Shown: piece by piece, positions 20,201-26,930 of the stretch
Numbering within the stretch: position 1 is the stretch's first letter
Layout of the letters: each line of letters starts with the position of its first letter
NCBI GenBank assembly: GCA_022457155.1
Contig: JAJGOT010000496.1
Span: 62,001 to 126,000 of the forward strand
Direction: 5' to 3'
Length of the DNA: 64,000 nucleotides
From: Cladopsammia gracilis
Lineage: Eukaryota > Cnidaria > Anthozoa > Scleractinia > Dendrophylliidae
Notes under the pieces: model-generated
The model's input: the letters and a program-made list of their open reading frames with translations, nothing else
Told to the model about the DNA's origin: nothing
Database searches by the model: none
Translations under genes and position numbers: made by a program

Positions 20201-20916
20201 ACAACCACGGGCTCGAAGTCACCGCGCTATATCGCACGATCGACTACATCCCGATGAAGGTCTTCGACTGGTTCGTCCGGGAGGTTGCAGACAACCGGAG
20301 GAAAGGCGACGCTGACAAAGAGAAAGCCTTGCTCGCAGAAGTGTTCAAGCTTCTGGGCAACTCGGCTTACGGTAAGTTCATCGAGGCTGTCGAGCGCCAG
20401 ACAAAAGTGGTGTACACCCGCGACGAAGACGAGATCGACAAACACCTGCGCTCAGCCTGGTTCGAAGATCTCGAAGACATCGGGGGTACATATAAGGTCG
20501 AGTTGCGCAAAACCAAGGTCACCATTAACCGCCCCTTCCAGGTCGGCATCGTAGTCTACCAACTCGCCAAGCTGCGCATGCTGCAGTTCTACTACGAGTT
20601 CCTCGATTACTATCTCGACAGGCGTGACTTCGAGCTCATCCAGATGGACACGGACAGCATGTACTTCGCTCTTGCGCATGACACTCTAGAAGAGGCAGTT
20701 CGACCAGAGCTACGCAAGCAGTTTGAAAGGGAGAAAAACAAGTGGCTCTCTTGGGACAAGTGGAGCAACAGAGAGCCTGGCCTGTTCAAGCTTGAAAAAG
20801 AAGGTACACGAGCCATCGCTCTGTGCAGCAAGTGCTATTACGTAGAAGATGAGGCTAGCGGACAGGCCAAGATGTCCTCCAAGGGCGTCAACAAGAAGCA
20901 GAACGAGCTCCACTGA
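17284..20916 (+). CDS. polB: protein-primed DNA polymerase B, ended by a premature TGA
   Basis: Replicates the element from its termini. 1210 codons to the TGA. N-terminal third: a possible OTU-like peptidase signature (C216 in DDLCVFRCLA, H311 in SHAFLITD), a C2HC zinc finger (C327, C330, H343, C347), and a VDGY...QFHGCHWHGC block (416-439) seen in Polinton polymerases and perhaps nuclease-derived. Exonuclease motifs: D515/E517 (YDFEAY) and N616...D621. Polymerase motif A DANSLYPS (854-861), motif B KLLGNSAYG (1022-1030), motif C DTDS (1122-1125). The frame stays open for 64 more codons after the TGA to 21111, so the C-terminal thumb/tail is cut off. The same TGA is in the copy at 44802. The ATG TAT ATG start resembles the integrase start; the second ATG (17290) may be used. 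Confidence 0.95.
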   Translation: MYMARALNVFKDISQRELNDWLNMQERKPFVKAPHNEAFAGFDPLDRPRFEDFKLPNRIVELYAPGERDQQGRPGRVQRTIKWRFTQGLTKPLVPQMMNRLKQEVRRRHKANLSFGYKLRNIENDETILWYTNVNSRWFSKLSETRRWLQQREELRLQGESIERPNTKWRFEATVSVELKVILDRQPLLLGLGRLPDWLRNKREVIALDTFNDDLCVFRCLAVHKGARVDRCTQRARALAQSFFDAQQQARTAGNLVPFKKFPLLERHFKQGIAVYTVKADGNFVLSYTPSHYDKVTPNSPVMTLGIYDSHAFLITDINKVTNNYACGECGARFTKSCDLARHAKTCTRGETKISCPGNQILAPESAFEKAFYPEANFGIRALCWLEYEAKQRGIHIHHHRCGHGGERIIGGYKVDGYHPESKTVFQFHGCHWHGCRHCFPAPEQRAEAIKNDRQGNPITREQAFAKTMQISHEIRTMLGYNLVERWEHERSASWWYARAPHKRNETYPHAIVYDFEAYQDKIKASQPTMDLSYESEHVPISVSIADTLEPEPEYICSKDPKELIRLFYQSLVRRGNAIREDIARRYMPPDFEGLTDSQKTLIKQWCDQVPVVGFNSGRYDLHLIRRHFVEHLGQESGVFAGEKQRQIMFINTPSFKFLDIINYLAPGITYDKWVKTYGANQTKSWLPYEWFDSADKLDYKGLPPYWCWYSQLRNCFTLTPDEYKQCKQVFKERGMKTFGDWLQYYNNLDVAPFLEALEKMKAFYTGLGVDIFKDAVSLPGLSMQYILRGTLGGPKKKRPPLYAPGPEAYAMLKAAVVGGPSLVFTRKHVAGETRIRSHRYDLARPVKRILGFDANSLYPSTMLQKMPCGKERVVHYEDPEQAAAPFITRLVTGQWFGFAEVDIEVPRHLWEQYEEFPPLFINTCVGEAGVPQHMKEYLAQSNRTPLPKQKKLLGVLQAKKVLLYAPVLEWLYNHGLEVTALYRTIDYIPMKVFDWFVREVADNRRKGDADKEKALLAEVFKLLGNSAYGKFIEAVERQTKVVYTRDEDEIDKHLRSAWFEDLEDIGGTYKVELRKTKVTINRPFQVGIVVYQLAKLRMLQFYYEFLDYYLDRRDFELIQMDTDSMYFALAHDTLEEAVRPELRKQFEREKNKWLSWDKWSNREPGLFKLEKEGTRAIALCSKCYYVEDEASGQAKMSSKGVNKKQNELH

Positions 20917-21111
20917 CAAAGATACGAGCGAGCCCTCGATGGGTTCAAAGACATGGCAGTCAACAGAGGCTTTCGAATGCACGAGGGCGCCATGTACACG
21001 TACGAACAGCGTAAGCTAGGTCTTTCCGCTTATTACGACAAGCGCTGGGTGTTGCCTGACGGCATTCACACAGAACCAATCGAGTTTCACAATCCAGCTG
21101 GTGGCAACTGA
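20917..21111 (+). pseudogene. polymerase B C-terminal remainder after TGA
   Basis: 64 in-frame codons directly after the TGA at 20914-20916, including YERALDGFKDM and LSAYYDKRW, ending TGA at 21109. The family normally continues past the KGVNK motif, so this is the native C-terminus. It overlaps the 3' end of the convergent integrase gene by 25 bp. Readthrough of UGA followed by C is possible but untested. Confidence 0.85.
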
Positions 21112-22082
21112 GTGCCTGGCGGCACAACCATCAACTCCTCGCGAACGAAGCCCCGCTTGGGCCCATCGTAGAGGTAATACACCACGGGCGCATCTGGCTT
21201 GGTGACAACCCTTTCGATGTTGTAGACCTTCAAAGACCAGATCGGATCCGTCGCGCGCTTGCCACCACCTTCTAGCTCGCCGGGGTAATACAGATATCGC
21301 AAATTAACCCTAGGTGGGAGCTTCTTCTCCTTTGCCCCCACAGGCCTAGCATATGGGGTCGCTGGCTTGGCTGAGGTGGCTTTCTCTTTGATTGCTTGTG
21401 AAGGCTTCTTGCCAGTCAATCTGGTTACTTCATTGTTCAAGGCAGAGATAACATCTGGCAATCTTTTAACCCAAGCAGTCGACCGGCCAGAGGGCAGATT
21501 CATTTCAACTGCGTACTGGTAACCAAACAATCGTTCAGCCAGGGTTCTGTTGAATCTTTCAACAATCCCTTGGTCTCTGTGGATATCAACACGCCCACGA
21601 CGAATGGTTGTTTTATGGGCCCCAGTCTCTTTAGTCACAGCTCCCATAAACTCTGTTCCCGGATCGACTTGCAACAGTTGTGGCCACTTCAAAGGCCCGC
21701 GCCTGTATATCCGGGCCAGCGCTTTCGAAACTTCATCAGACTCTTTCGAACTCAAGGGCTCTGCGGCTTTGAAACGGCTTGCTACATCAACAACTGTCAA
21801 AGCATATTTGTAAACCTTTCGCCCGTGAGGCAGTTTGTCGTGTGGCAAAAAAAGTAGATCTGCTTGATGCACTGAATTGGGTGTAAAGACATCAAATTTG
21901 GGCCGCGGGATGTGGCGTGGCGCAGGGAGATATATTTGCCAAAGGGCTTGTTTGACAAGCCATTTCTTTGCCGCCTCTTCAGATATCTTGGCTGCTGCAG
22001 CTAGCTTTTTCACAGCGGCAAGACCTTTCCAATAGCCTTTGGGTCCGTAATAGATTTTAGAGAGTTTGGAGTCCATATACAT
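21087..22082 (-). CDS. int: retroviral-like integrase
   Basis: Integrates the element and so creates the short target duplication. 331 residues. The N-terminal helical region (1-70) lacks the retroviral HHCC zinc site. The rve core has D75 (QADLLFLP), D140 (QVDPGTEF) and E175 (IVERFNRT), a spacing of 34 between the last two; VVDVASRF at 98-105 is the usual second strand. The C-terminal part (about 280-325, DPIWSLKVYNIERVV...) fits the SH3/chromo-like fold of Polinton integrases. Convergent with polB. Frame intact. The start ATG TAT ATG mirrors the polymerase start; 22076 is an alternative. The copy at 44975-45911 lacks about the first 20 codons. Confidence 0.93.
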   Translation of the reverse strand: MYMDSKLSKIYYGPKGYWKGLAAVKKLAAAAKISEEAAKKWLVKQALWQIYLPAPRHIPRPKFDVFTPNSVHQADLLFLPHDKLPHGRKVYKYALTVVDVASRFKAAEPLSSKESDEVSKALARIYRRGPLKWPQLLQVDPGTEFMGAVTKETGAHKTTIRRGRVDIHRDQGIVERFNRTLAERLFGYQYAVEMNLPSGRSTAWVKRLPDVISALNNEVTRLTGKKPSQAIKEKATSAKPATPYARPVGAKEKKLPPRVNLRYLYYPGELEGGGKRATDPIWSLKVYNIERVVTKPDAPVVYYLYDGPKRGFVREELMVVPPGTQLPPAGL

Positions 22083-22088
22083 GTGTTT

Positions 22089-22517
22089 TTACAGAAAGCG
22101 AAACGCTGCATAACCAAGGGCGAGTGCGCCAGTACCGATAAACAAGAGTTCGCCTTGTTTCTGCTGAGGGCCCGGCTTATAGAAGTCAGAGAACTCCGGC
22201 TCTTTGGGGAGTGTTATTTGCTGGTCCCGATGTGTTTGGTTGTAGAGCACTAGAGCTTGGTCAGTGTCTTGAAAGTTCTTTTTCGCTTGATCTTTGATCC
22301 GATCGTTGGTTGCAACCCAGTCGAGGAGCTTTGTGCGGTCTTTCTGGTATTTGGCGTATGCCGCTTGATAAGCTTCTAACGCTTTATCGTGTCTGATCTT
22401 TTCATCCAGAGCGGCTTTCCCACTGTCGCCGGAAAGATATTTTGCAAGATAATTACCGCCAGTGAAAGCAGCTGCATTTAGAATTGCGCCACCAACCATG
22501 ATAGCGATTGAGGCCAT
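22089..22517 (-). CDS. 142-aa protein with two membrane segments
   Basis: Unrecognised family. Residues 3-28 are Gly/Ala-rich hydrophobic (IMVGGAILNAAAFTGGNYL); a charged helical middle (KALEAYQAAYAKYQKDRTK) and Pro-rich stretch follow; the last ~18 residues (LLFIGTGALALGYAAFRFL) are hydrophobic again. It ends seven bases before the integrase start and begins the minus-strand operon-like block 26901-21087. TATATAC lies three bases before its ATG. A virion membrane or membrane-penetration protein is a guess from composition only. Confidence 0.75.
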   Translation of the reverse strand: MASIAIMVGGAILNAAAFTGGNYLAKYLSGDSGKAALDEKIRHDKALEAYQAAYAKYQKDRTKLLDWVATNDRIKDQAKKNFQDTDQALVLYNQTHRDQQITLPKEPEFSDFYKPGPQQKQGELLFIGTGALALGYAAFRFL

Positions 22518-22530
22518 CTTGTATATAATT
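22518..22530 (-). promoter_or_regulatory. TATATAC motif before the 142-aa gene
   Basis: On the coding strand ATTATATAC, then AAG and the ATG; 3-base spacer. Confidence 0.6.
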
Positions 22531-22750
22531 ACATCGTGGAAGGGAGGATTTTCTGGTCCTCGAGGTATTTCTTGAGCGCAAGGCTCCCAGTCATGGTAGC
22601 TACGAACTTGACGTAATTCATAAGACTCGCACTGGGGTCAGCTGTGAGGTTTTCTTTGATGATTTTCTTGCCAATCCAGCCAATACCAGCGACAATGCCA
22701 GTGATTGTGGCAGCATCGAGAACAGATTTTACGAGCTTGTTGTCAGACAT
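22529..22750 (-). CDS. 73-aa small membrane protein
   Basis: Unrecognised. Residues 10-28 (AATITGIVAGIGWIGKKI) and 45-60 (YVKFVATMTGSLALKKYL) are hydrophobic helices with Gly, separated by a short polar turn; the ends are charged. Ends 12 bp before the next gene and starts ten bases before the stop of its upstream neighbour. AATATAC precedes the ATG by three bases. Similar in design to the neighbouring small membrane proteins. Confidence 0.7.
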   Translation of the reverse strand: MSDNKLVKSVLDAATITGIVAGIGWIGKKIIKENLTADPSASLMNYVKFVATMTGSLALKKYLEDQKILPSTM

Positions 22751-22762
22751 GGTGTATATTTA
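22751..22762 (-). promoter_or_regulatory. AATATAC motif before the 73-aa gene
   Basis: Coding strand reads AAATATACACC then ATG; it overlaps the last codons of the upstream gene. Confidence 0.6.
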
Positions 22763-23149
22763 TGGTTTTTGTTTCTCGTCTTCACAGAATTTTTTGTAAA
22801 ACTCAAGTGCCTGCTGTCTCATCTTTTCATCGTGTGCAGCAAGTTTCCTTTGTCTTCGCTCCTCCCTATACTTAGCAAATGCCCTTTCTCTTTGCTCCTC
22901 CATATACTTAGCAAGTTTACTTTCTCTTTTCTCCTCCATACGCTCAGCAAGTCCCTTATGTCTTTGCTCTTCCCTACACTCAGCAAGTCCCTTATGTCTT
23001 TGCTCTTCCTCTTCGTGTGCAGCAATTTTCTCTTCATAGCGTTTCTTACATGCATTGTTAATTGTGCTGAAGAGGGTGTAGGTAGTGTAAGCCCAAAGAT
23101 AACCGGCGATAGTCCAGCCAATAAAGTTCACAAAGTCGTGAGTCCGCAT
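22760..23149 (-). CDS. 129-aa membrane-anchored coiled-coil protein
   Basis: Start chosen at MRTHDFVNF because the frame upstream has no conserved look and GTATACC lies directly before this ATG. One N-terminal membrane segment (FVNFIGWTIAGYLWAYTTYTLF, about 6-27). It is followed by ~85 residues of charged helix in loose repeats of about 12-13 residues built on EEQRHKGLAE, EKRESKLAKY, EQRERAFAKY and ERRQRKLAAH. Reads as a type II/tail-like anchored coiled coil. No family recognised; structural or scaffold role is conjecture. Confidence 0.65.
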   Translation of the reverse strand: MRTHDFVNFIGWTIAGYLWAYTTYTLFSTINNACKKRYEEKIAAHEEEEQRHKGLAECREEQRHKGLAERMEEKRESKLAKYMEEQRERAFAKYREERRQRKLAAHDEKMRQQALEFYKKFCEDEKQKP

Positions 23150-23168
23150 GGTATACATATATTTTTTT
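23150..23168 (-). promoter_or_regulatory. TATAC motif before the 129-aa gene
   Basis: Coding strand AAAAATATATGTATACC then ATG; lies in the 19-bp gap to the upstream gene. Confidence 0.6.
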
Positions 23169-23573
23169 TTACTCCATTTCTCGAATTCTTCGTCTTGGTG
23201 GCCTCTGTGTTGGTGGAGGGGCCTCTGCTGCTTCTGGTGGTGGTGGTGTCTTGTTGCGCCCAAGTGCATTCATAATGGCCTCGCGCTGATAATAGACACC
23301 CAAAGCGGAGACAATCAAACCTCCAACACCAAGGATGAGAACAGTGTTGCTGCTAGATTCTGCTTTCGTCGGCGCCTCGTTTGGGGCAGGCTCGTCTGCC
23401 TGGCTGGCTTGTTTTTTTGCCTCTTTTGCCAGCCGTTTTCGTTCAGCTATGGCTTTTCCAGCAGCAACACGGCCAGGGTTTTTTGCTGGAGCAGTCTTTG
23501 GGATATCAGAGGTAACATGTGTGGATGTAGGAGCGGCTTTTTCTTCAGGAATCGTCTCGAGCGGTTGCGCCAT
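23169..23573 (-). CDS. 134-aa Lys/Pro-rich protein with one membrane segment
   Basis: Unrecognised by name but of a type common in cnidarian Polintons as I remember them. The N-terminus is polar/Pro-rich, then a basic stretch NPGRVAAGKAIAERKRLAKE (about 32-51) that could bind DNA. A membrane helix VLILGVGGLIVSALGVYY (about 79-96) and a Pro/Arg-rich tail (PPPPEAAEAPPP ... RPPRRR) follow. ATATATACACG precedes the ATG. A DNA-core to membrane linker in a virion would fit the layout, but this is inference. Confidence 0.7.
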   Translation of the reverse strand: MAQPLETIPEEKAAPTSTHVTSDIPKTAPAKNPGRVAAGKAIAERKRLAKEAKKQASQADEPAPNEAPTKAESSSNTVLILGVGGLIVSALGVYYQREAIMNALGRNKTPPPPEAAEAPPPTQRPPRRRIREME

Positions 23574-23590
23574 CGTGTATATATTTTATT
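23574..23590 (-). promoter_or_regulatory. TATATAC motif before the 134-aa gene
   Basis: Coding strand AAAATATATACACG then ATG; four-base spacer from TATAC. Confidence 0.6.
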
Positions 23591-23599
23591 TTAAACCTG

Positions 23600-23749
23600 C
23601 GCGGTTCCTTGTAGGTTCCTTGTAGGTTCCTTGTAGGTTCCTTGTAGGTTCCTTGTAGTTTCCTTGTAGGTTCCTTGTAGGTTCCTTGTAGGTTCCTTGT
23701 AGGTTCCTTTAAGGTTCCTTGTAGGTTCCTTCGTGGTTCCTTCGTGGTC
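23600..23749. repeat. 11-bp minisatellite, about 13 units
   Basis: AGGTTCCTTGT repeated with few variants (GTTTCC, CTTTAA, CTTCG) at the 3' end of the minus-strand gene at 23709-24320. As 11 is not a multiple of three, every added unit changes the reading frame and therefore the C-terminus and stop of that gene. Confidence 0.93.
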
Positions 23750-24320
23750 CGTCAACTTCGTCAAAGCCCTCCAGGGGGTAGCCTTCACTGTCCCTGCTGC
23801 TTGGGTGAGCAGGTGGAGACTCTTTTTTGAAGCCGATGTGTTTTGTAGTGATCAAAGCAGCATTGGCCAAGGCCAAGAATCGTCCACATCGCAGTGCCAG
23901 GCCTCCAGCAATAGATGACAGTTCATGTTGAATCATGTAGTCATTTTTTAGTTCTTTCTGCAACTCCTTCACGTCGTCAATATCAACAGCCAAGCCGATG
24001 GCTTTTGTTACGAGCATTATAGCGCTGTCAATCAGAAACTCGGTCGTCTTGTTGCCGACGTAGGCTTCATATCTTTTGTAGAATTTTTCAACCTCCTTAT
24101 CTGTCAGTCGCTTAACCTGCTCGTGTGTGAGCTGGACACCGATGGCCTCTTTTGATTTGCCTGTTGAAACAAGGACTGCCAGTTTCTCACGTTGAGCTTG
24201 AGTGTCTGGGCCTGTTAAGACTTCAGGAATCGCTGATGGCAAGGAGCTATCAGGGCCTGACTCTAGCATCTGCATGATTTCATTCATTGCGACCTCGTCT
24301 CCATGGGGTGTTGCCATCAT
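23709..24320 (-). CDS. 203-aa helical protein, 3' end in a minisatellite
   Basis: Unrecognised function. It starts M-M-A-T-P, resembling the next two genes upstream (MATNPGD, MATNPED). A helical middle (HEQVKRLTDKEVEKFYKRYEAYVG) is followed by a moderately hydrophobic region (FLIDSAIMLVTKAIGLAVDID ... IAGGLALRCGRFLALANAALI), possibly two membrane-associated helices. The last ~15 residues are encoded by the 11-bp repeat, so the native stop position is uncertain and the present TAA at 23709 may be accidental. GTATAC abuts the start. Its ATG overlaps the TGA of the upstream gene. Confidence 0.75.
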   Translation of the reverse strand: MMATPHGDEVAMNEIMQMLESGPDSSLPSAIPEVLTGPDTQAQREKLAVLVSTGKSKEAIGVQLTHEQVKRLTDKEVEKFYKRYEAYVGNKTTEFLIDSAIMLVTKAIGLAVDIDDVKELQKELKNDYMIQHELSSIAGGLALRCGRFLALANAALITTKHIGFKKESPPAHPSSRDSEGYPLEGFDEVDGPRRNHEGTYKEP

Positions 24321-24565
24321 GTATACTTTTTATTTTTGGATTCAGCTATAATTCTACGAACAGTCTCCAGAAACAAAATAGTGAATTTCGGTTCTTCTCC
24401 GCATGCATAAAATAGTTCCAGAAAGTCATAGACTTCCTTGGGTAGGTTAGCTTCTTCGCGGGTCATTGCTGTGTGGTTCAGGTTCATGTTCTCATTTTCA
24501 TAGGGGACTAGTCCGATTATTACCTCTTTTTTTACTGGCGTGTCTCCAGGGTTTGTTGCCATCAT
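24317..24565 (-). CDS. 82-aa small protein, MATNPGD family
   Basis: Begins MMATNPGDTPVKKEV and shares its opening with two neighbouring genes, suggesting N-terminal duplication within the block. The C-terminal half is helical (YDFLELFYACGEEPKFTILFLETVRRII). Its stop TGA overlaps the ATG of the next gene (ATGA arrangement), and TATATATATACAC lies just before its own start. Function unknown. Confidence 0.65.
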   Translation of the reverse strand: MMATNPGDTPVKKEVIIGLVPYENENMNLNHTAMTREEANLPKEVYDFLELFYACGEEPKFTILFLETVRRIIAESKNKKYT

Positions 24566-24588
24566 GTGTATATATATATATTTTTTTA
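24566..24588 (-). promoter_or_regulatory. long TATATA run before the 82-aa gene
   Basis: Coding strand AAATATATATATATACAC directly before ATGATGG; the strongest example of the shared motif. Confidence 0.6.
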
Positions 24589-24792
24589 TGATTTCATCAT
24601 TATCTTCAGAAGAGCCTCCAGAAACTGAATGTAGATAATTAGTTGGGCTTTCGACTTAGATTCGTCCATAGGAAACATTTCATCCAGAGCCTGAATGTGG
24701 CTAATTAGTTGGGCTTTCAACGTAGATTCGTCCATAAGAAACATTTCATCCAGAGCCTGAAACACTTCATTGTCTTCAGGGTTTGTTGCCAT
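24586..24792 (-). CDS. 68-aa small protein with internal duplication
   Basis: Start set at MATNPEDNEVF (24792), matching the related neighbour and its TATATACACG motif. It contains two near-identical 22-residue blocks (QALDEMFLMDESTLKAQL and QALDEMFPMDESKSKAQL), a recent in-frame tandem duplication of 66 bp visible also in the DNA (24640-24760). Predicted helical and acidic. Function unknown. Confidence 0.65.
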   Translation of the reverse strand: MATNPEDNEVFQALDEMFLMDESTLKAQLISHIQALDEMFPMDESKSKAQLIIYIQFLEALLKIMMKS

Positions 24793-24812
24793 CGTGTATA
24801 TATTAATTCTCA
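24793..24812 (-). promoter_or_regulatory. TATATAC motif before the 68-aa gene
   Basis: Coding strand TTAATATATACACG then ATG. The TAA within it is the stop codon of the upstream 79-aa gene, so motif and stop are merged. Confidence 0.65.
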
Positions 24813-25042
24813 ATTATTCTATTGATGTCAGGCAAAATATTTTCAATCTCCCGTATGAGTGAAGCCATTGTGTCTGGCATTTTAACAACTTTCAAAGGAT
24901 ATCGGCTAAGAAGCATGAGGCGCAGATCGGCCTCGCCAGCGGCTTTGATTTTCTGGATTTGCATCTCTTCCGTCCTGCTCTGTAATTCACCAAGAAGCTG
25001 TGAAAAGACTGTGAGCTTGTGGAGACTGGTGGAGGCATTCAT
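24803..25042 (-). CDS. 79-aa helical protein
   Basis: Begins MNASTSLHKLTVF; almost entirely amphipathic helix (LLGELQSRTEEMQIQKIKAA, then SLIREIENILPDINRII). No Cys, no membrane segment. Its start overlaps the stop of the ATPase gene (ATGA), and its stop lies inside the next gene's TATATAC motif. Placement next to the packaging ATPase hints at an assembly or packaging accessory role; unproven. Confidence 0.65.
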   Translation of the reverse strand: MNASTSLHKLTVFSQLLGELQSRTEEMQIQKIKAAGEADLRLMLLSRYPLKVVKMPDTMASLIREIENILPDINRIIEN

Positions 25043-25644
25043 GGTTCAGAGTATATATTAACCCCATAAGGGTGGCGTAGAGAGAAAACCATGTGACCGA
25101 ACTTGCCCCTCTTCAATCTTGCAATAAGCTCTTTGTACTCTTCATGTGTGAGCTCGCCGGCATAGTCGTCGAAGATGGCCTTAGTTGTTTTGCTTGATGG
25201 TGTGTAAAAAAGCACGATCGCTGCTACGTTTTCTCTAAACGGCTTGGCAATGCTGGTTAACTGCTGCGACAACACCCACACGGAAATACCACTGTGCCTG
25301 GCACTGAAGCCTAGGTTGACAAGTTGACTCGTGCGACCTTTCACATCCTTCGAAGCGGCGCAGTCGTCGAGAACGATGAGAGTGTTTGTCCCGTCGAAGT
25401 GGTAACTGGTTAGTTTTAGCCAAAATTCAATCTCGTGTTGCTGGCAGTCAATCACGAAAATGCGTGGCTCATTGTCTATGAACCCATCGTATGTCTTGTT
25501 GTGAACAAAGGTTGGGCACAAGAGAACGATATAATCAAACTTGCCCCTGAAGGGGCCGCGTAGCTGATTCAAGAGATATTGTGTTTTGCCAGAGTTAGTC
25601 GGCCCTATTATTAGGGCATTGAAGGGCAACTTTTGGGGGTCCAT
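25039..25644 (-). CDS. DNA-packaging ATPase, FtsK/HerA (A32-like)
   Basis: Energises DNA translocation into capsids in Polintons, adintoviruses, virophages and large DNA viruses. 201 residues, the usual compact length. Walker A GPTNSGKT at 14-21, Walker B TLIVLDDC at 88-95 with adjacent Asp pair, and a following VWVLSQQ segment (sensor-type Gln). Frame intact. The start ATG is preceded by TTAAATATAG, whose TAA is the stop of the capsid gene upstream. TATATAC for the next gene lies within its last codons. Confidence 0.9.
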   Translation of the reverse strand: MDPQKLPFNALIIGPTNSGKTQYLLNQLRGPFRGKFDYIVLLCPTFVHNKTYDGFIDNEPRIFVIDCQQHEIEFWLKLTSYHFDGTNTLIVLDDCAASKDVKGRTSQLVNLGFSARHSGISVWVLSQQLTSIAKPFRENVAAIVLFYTPSSKTTKAIFDDYAGELTHEEYKELIARLKRGKFGHMVFSLRHPYGVNIYSEP

Positions 25645-25657
25645 CTATATTTAATAC
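25645..25657 (-). promoter_or_regulatory. AAATATAG motif before the ATPase gene
   Basis: Coding strand GTATTAAATATAG directly followed by ATG; a variant of the shared motif that includes the capsid gene's TAA. Confidence 0.55.
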
Positions 25658-26901
25658 TGAACAGCTTGCAGCTGCCTGTCCATGATGTTCATCTGCGAGT
25701 CGCTGATGGTGAATATGTGGCAGTGCACGTTTCCTGATCCAGAGGGTGCTCTTTCGAGCTCAAGATGTACGCCGTCCTTTGTGTTGACAAGGCGTTGGCC
25801 GTTACCGTGAAGGGTTGTATCAGCCATAGACCGAAGGTCGATAAGAAGACCGAACTTGTTGCCTGTGAGATATTTGGTCAGATTCATGTTGGGCCTGCCG
25901 TCACCACTCTTTTTAAAGAGGCGGCTGACCTCGTTCCACATGTCTGTCCCGCTGATGCCTTCGTTGTAAATCCTGTTGGGTGAGCCGTTGATGGTAACAT
26001 TCACCTTGGTAATGTCTGGATTGAAGTATTTTTCTGAGTCCCTGGCTCCAGCCGTGTATGGCTCTATGAATAGCAGAAGGATGGCTTTCAGAGACCTGCG
26101 CTGAGGGTTCACCCTGAGATTTAGCCGCGCGTCTGAACCCTTCGAGAAGGGGACCACTTCCTCTCGCATGATATGGTCGTAGGCAAACTCCTTTCCGCTA
26201 GAGAGTACACTTGTTGCCTCGTCAGCCAGCTGCTTACTTCGGATTGTCTCGTACTCAAGCTGGATATTTGTCAACTTGTAGACAAGCTTGCTTGTATCCG
26301 AACCCTTGACAACTTGAGAGGCCTGGGCGAGCGTAATCTCGAATGTCAAATCGTTGTAGAGGGCTTGCGGGTACATGACGCCGTGGTCCGTTAGAATCTG
26401 GTGATCCAGATTGATGCGGTATTTGTTCTTGTAAATGGTCTCCAGCTTGTTTTCCACATCCACGCTCGAGGTCTTCTTGTCGCCGGAATTAGAGCGAATC
26501 TTGCACAAGTCAACGCTCTGGATGCCCTCTGAAAGCATGTTTTCGCGCTTGTCGACAGAGAGGAAGAGGTCCTCAAAGATCTTGTAAATATCGTACCCGA
26601 CAGTGTCCTGGACAGTGGTGGCGGCAAACTTGACAACGAGCCTGTCAACTAGTGCTCTGGAGACATTTTGTACAAGAGAGTTGTTTGCGTGGCTGCCGGT
26701 AAGATCGATGTTAAAGATCAAGGCAAGCGAGCCCGGCACGATAACTTCATGTTCGTTGAGCTTGGGCACTGTAACGTACAGTGTCTCGCCCGGCTGGGCT
26801 GTAGAGCGATCGAATGTGATGCGCTTTACGGTGCGCTCTGCTTTCATTGCCTCGAGAATCTTCTCTGCATTCGTTGGGAGGAGGTTTGGTTGCACAGCCA
26901 T
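25651..26901 (-). CDS. probable major capsid protein (double jelly roll)
   Basis: 416 residues without membrane segments or Cys-rich motifs, rich in beta-type sequence (ETLYVTVPKLNEHEVIVPGS, SLALIFNIDLTG, DLTFEITLAQAS, VNVTINGSPNRIY). It has an internal region typical of structural proteins (LNLRVNPQRRSLKAILLLF). Its position directly upstream of the packaging ATPase and the length fit the hexon/major capsid gene of adintovirus-like Polintons, and I recall it as a very common protein in cnidarian Polintons. The fold itself is inferred, not seen. Frame intact. ATG follows CATATATAT directly and shares a bidirectional promoter with the 454-aa gene. Confidence 0.6.
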   Translation of the reverse strand: MAVQPNLLPTNAEKILEAMKAERTVKRITFDRSTAQPGETLYVTVPKLNEHEVIVPGSLALIFNIDLTGSHANNSLVQNVSRALVDRLVVKFAATTVQDTVGYDIYKIFEDLFLSVDKRENMLSEGIQSVDLCKIRSNSGDKKTSSVDVENKLETIYKNKYRINLDHQILTDHGVMYPQALYNDLTFEITLAQASQVVKGSDTSKLVYKLTNIQLEYETIRSKQLADEATSVLSSGKEFAYDHIMREEVVPFSKGSDARLNLRVNPQRRSLKAILLLFIEPYTAGARDSEKYFNPDITKVNVTINGSPNRIYNEGISGTDMWNEVSRLFKKSGDGRPNMNLTKYLTGNKFGLLIDLRSMADTTLHGNGQRLVNTKDGVHLELERAPSGSGNVHCHIFTISDSQMNIMDRQLQAVQY

Positions 26902-26930
26902 ATATATATGAATTTATATTTATATACATC
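26902..26930. promoter_or_regulatory. bidirectional TATA-rich promoter
   Basis: 29 bp separate two divergent ATGs. One side reads ATATATAT into the capsid gene, the other ATTTATATACATC into the 454-aa gene. No space for a conventional promoter plus leader. Confidence 0.65.
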
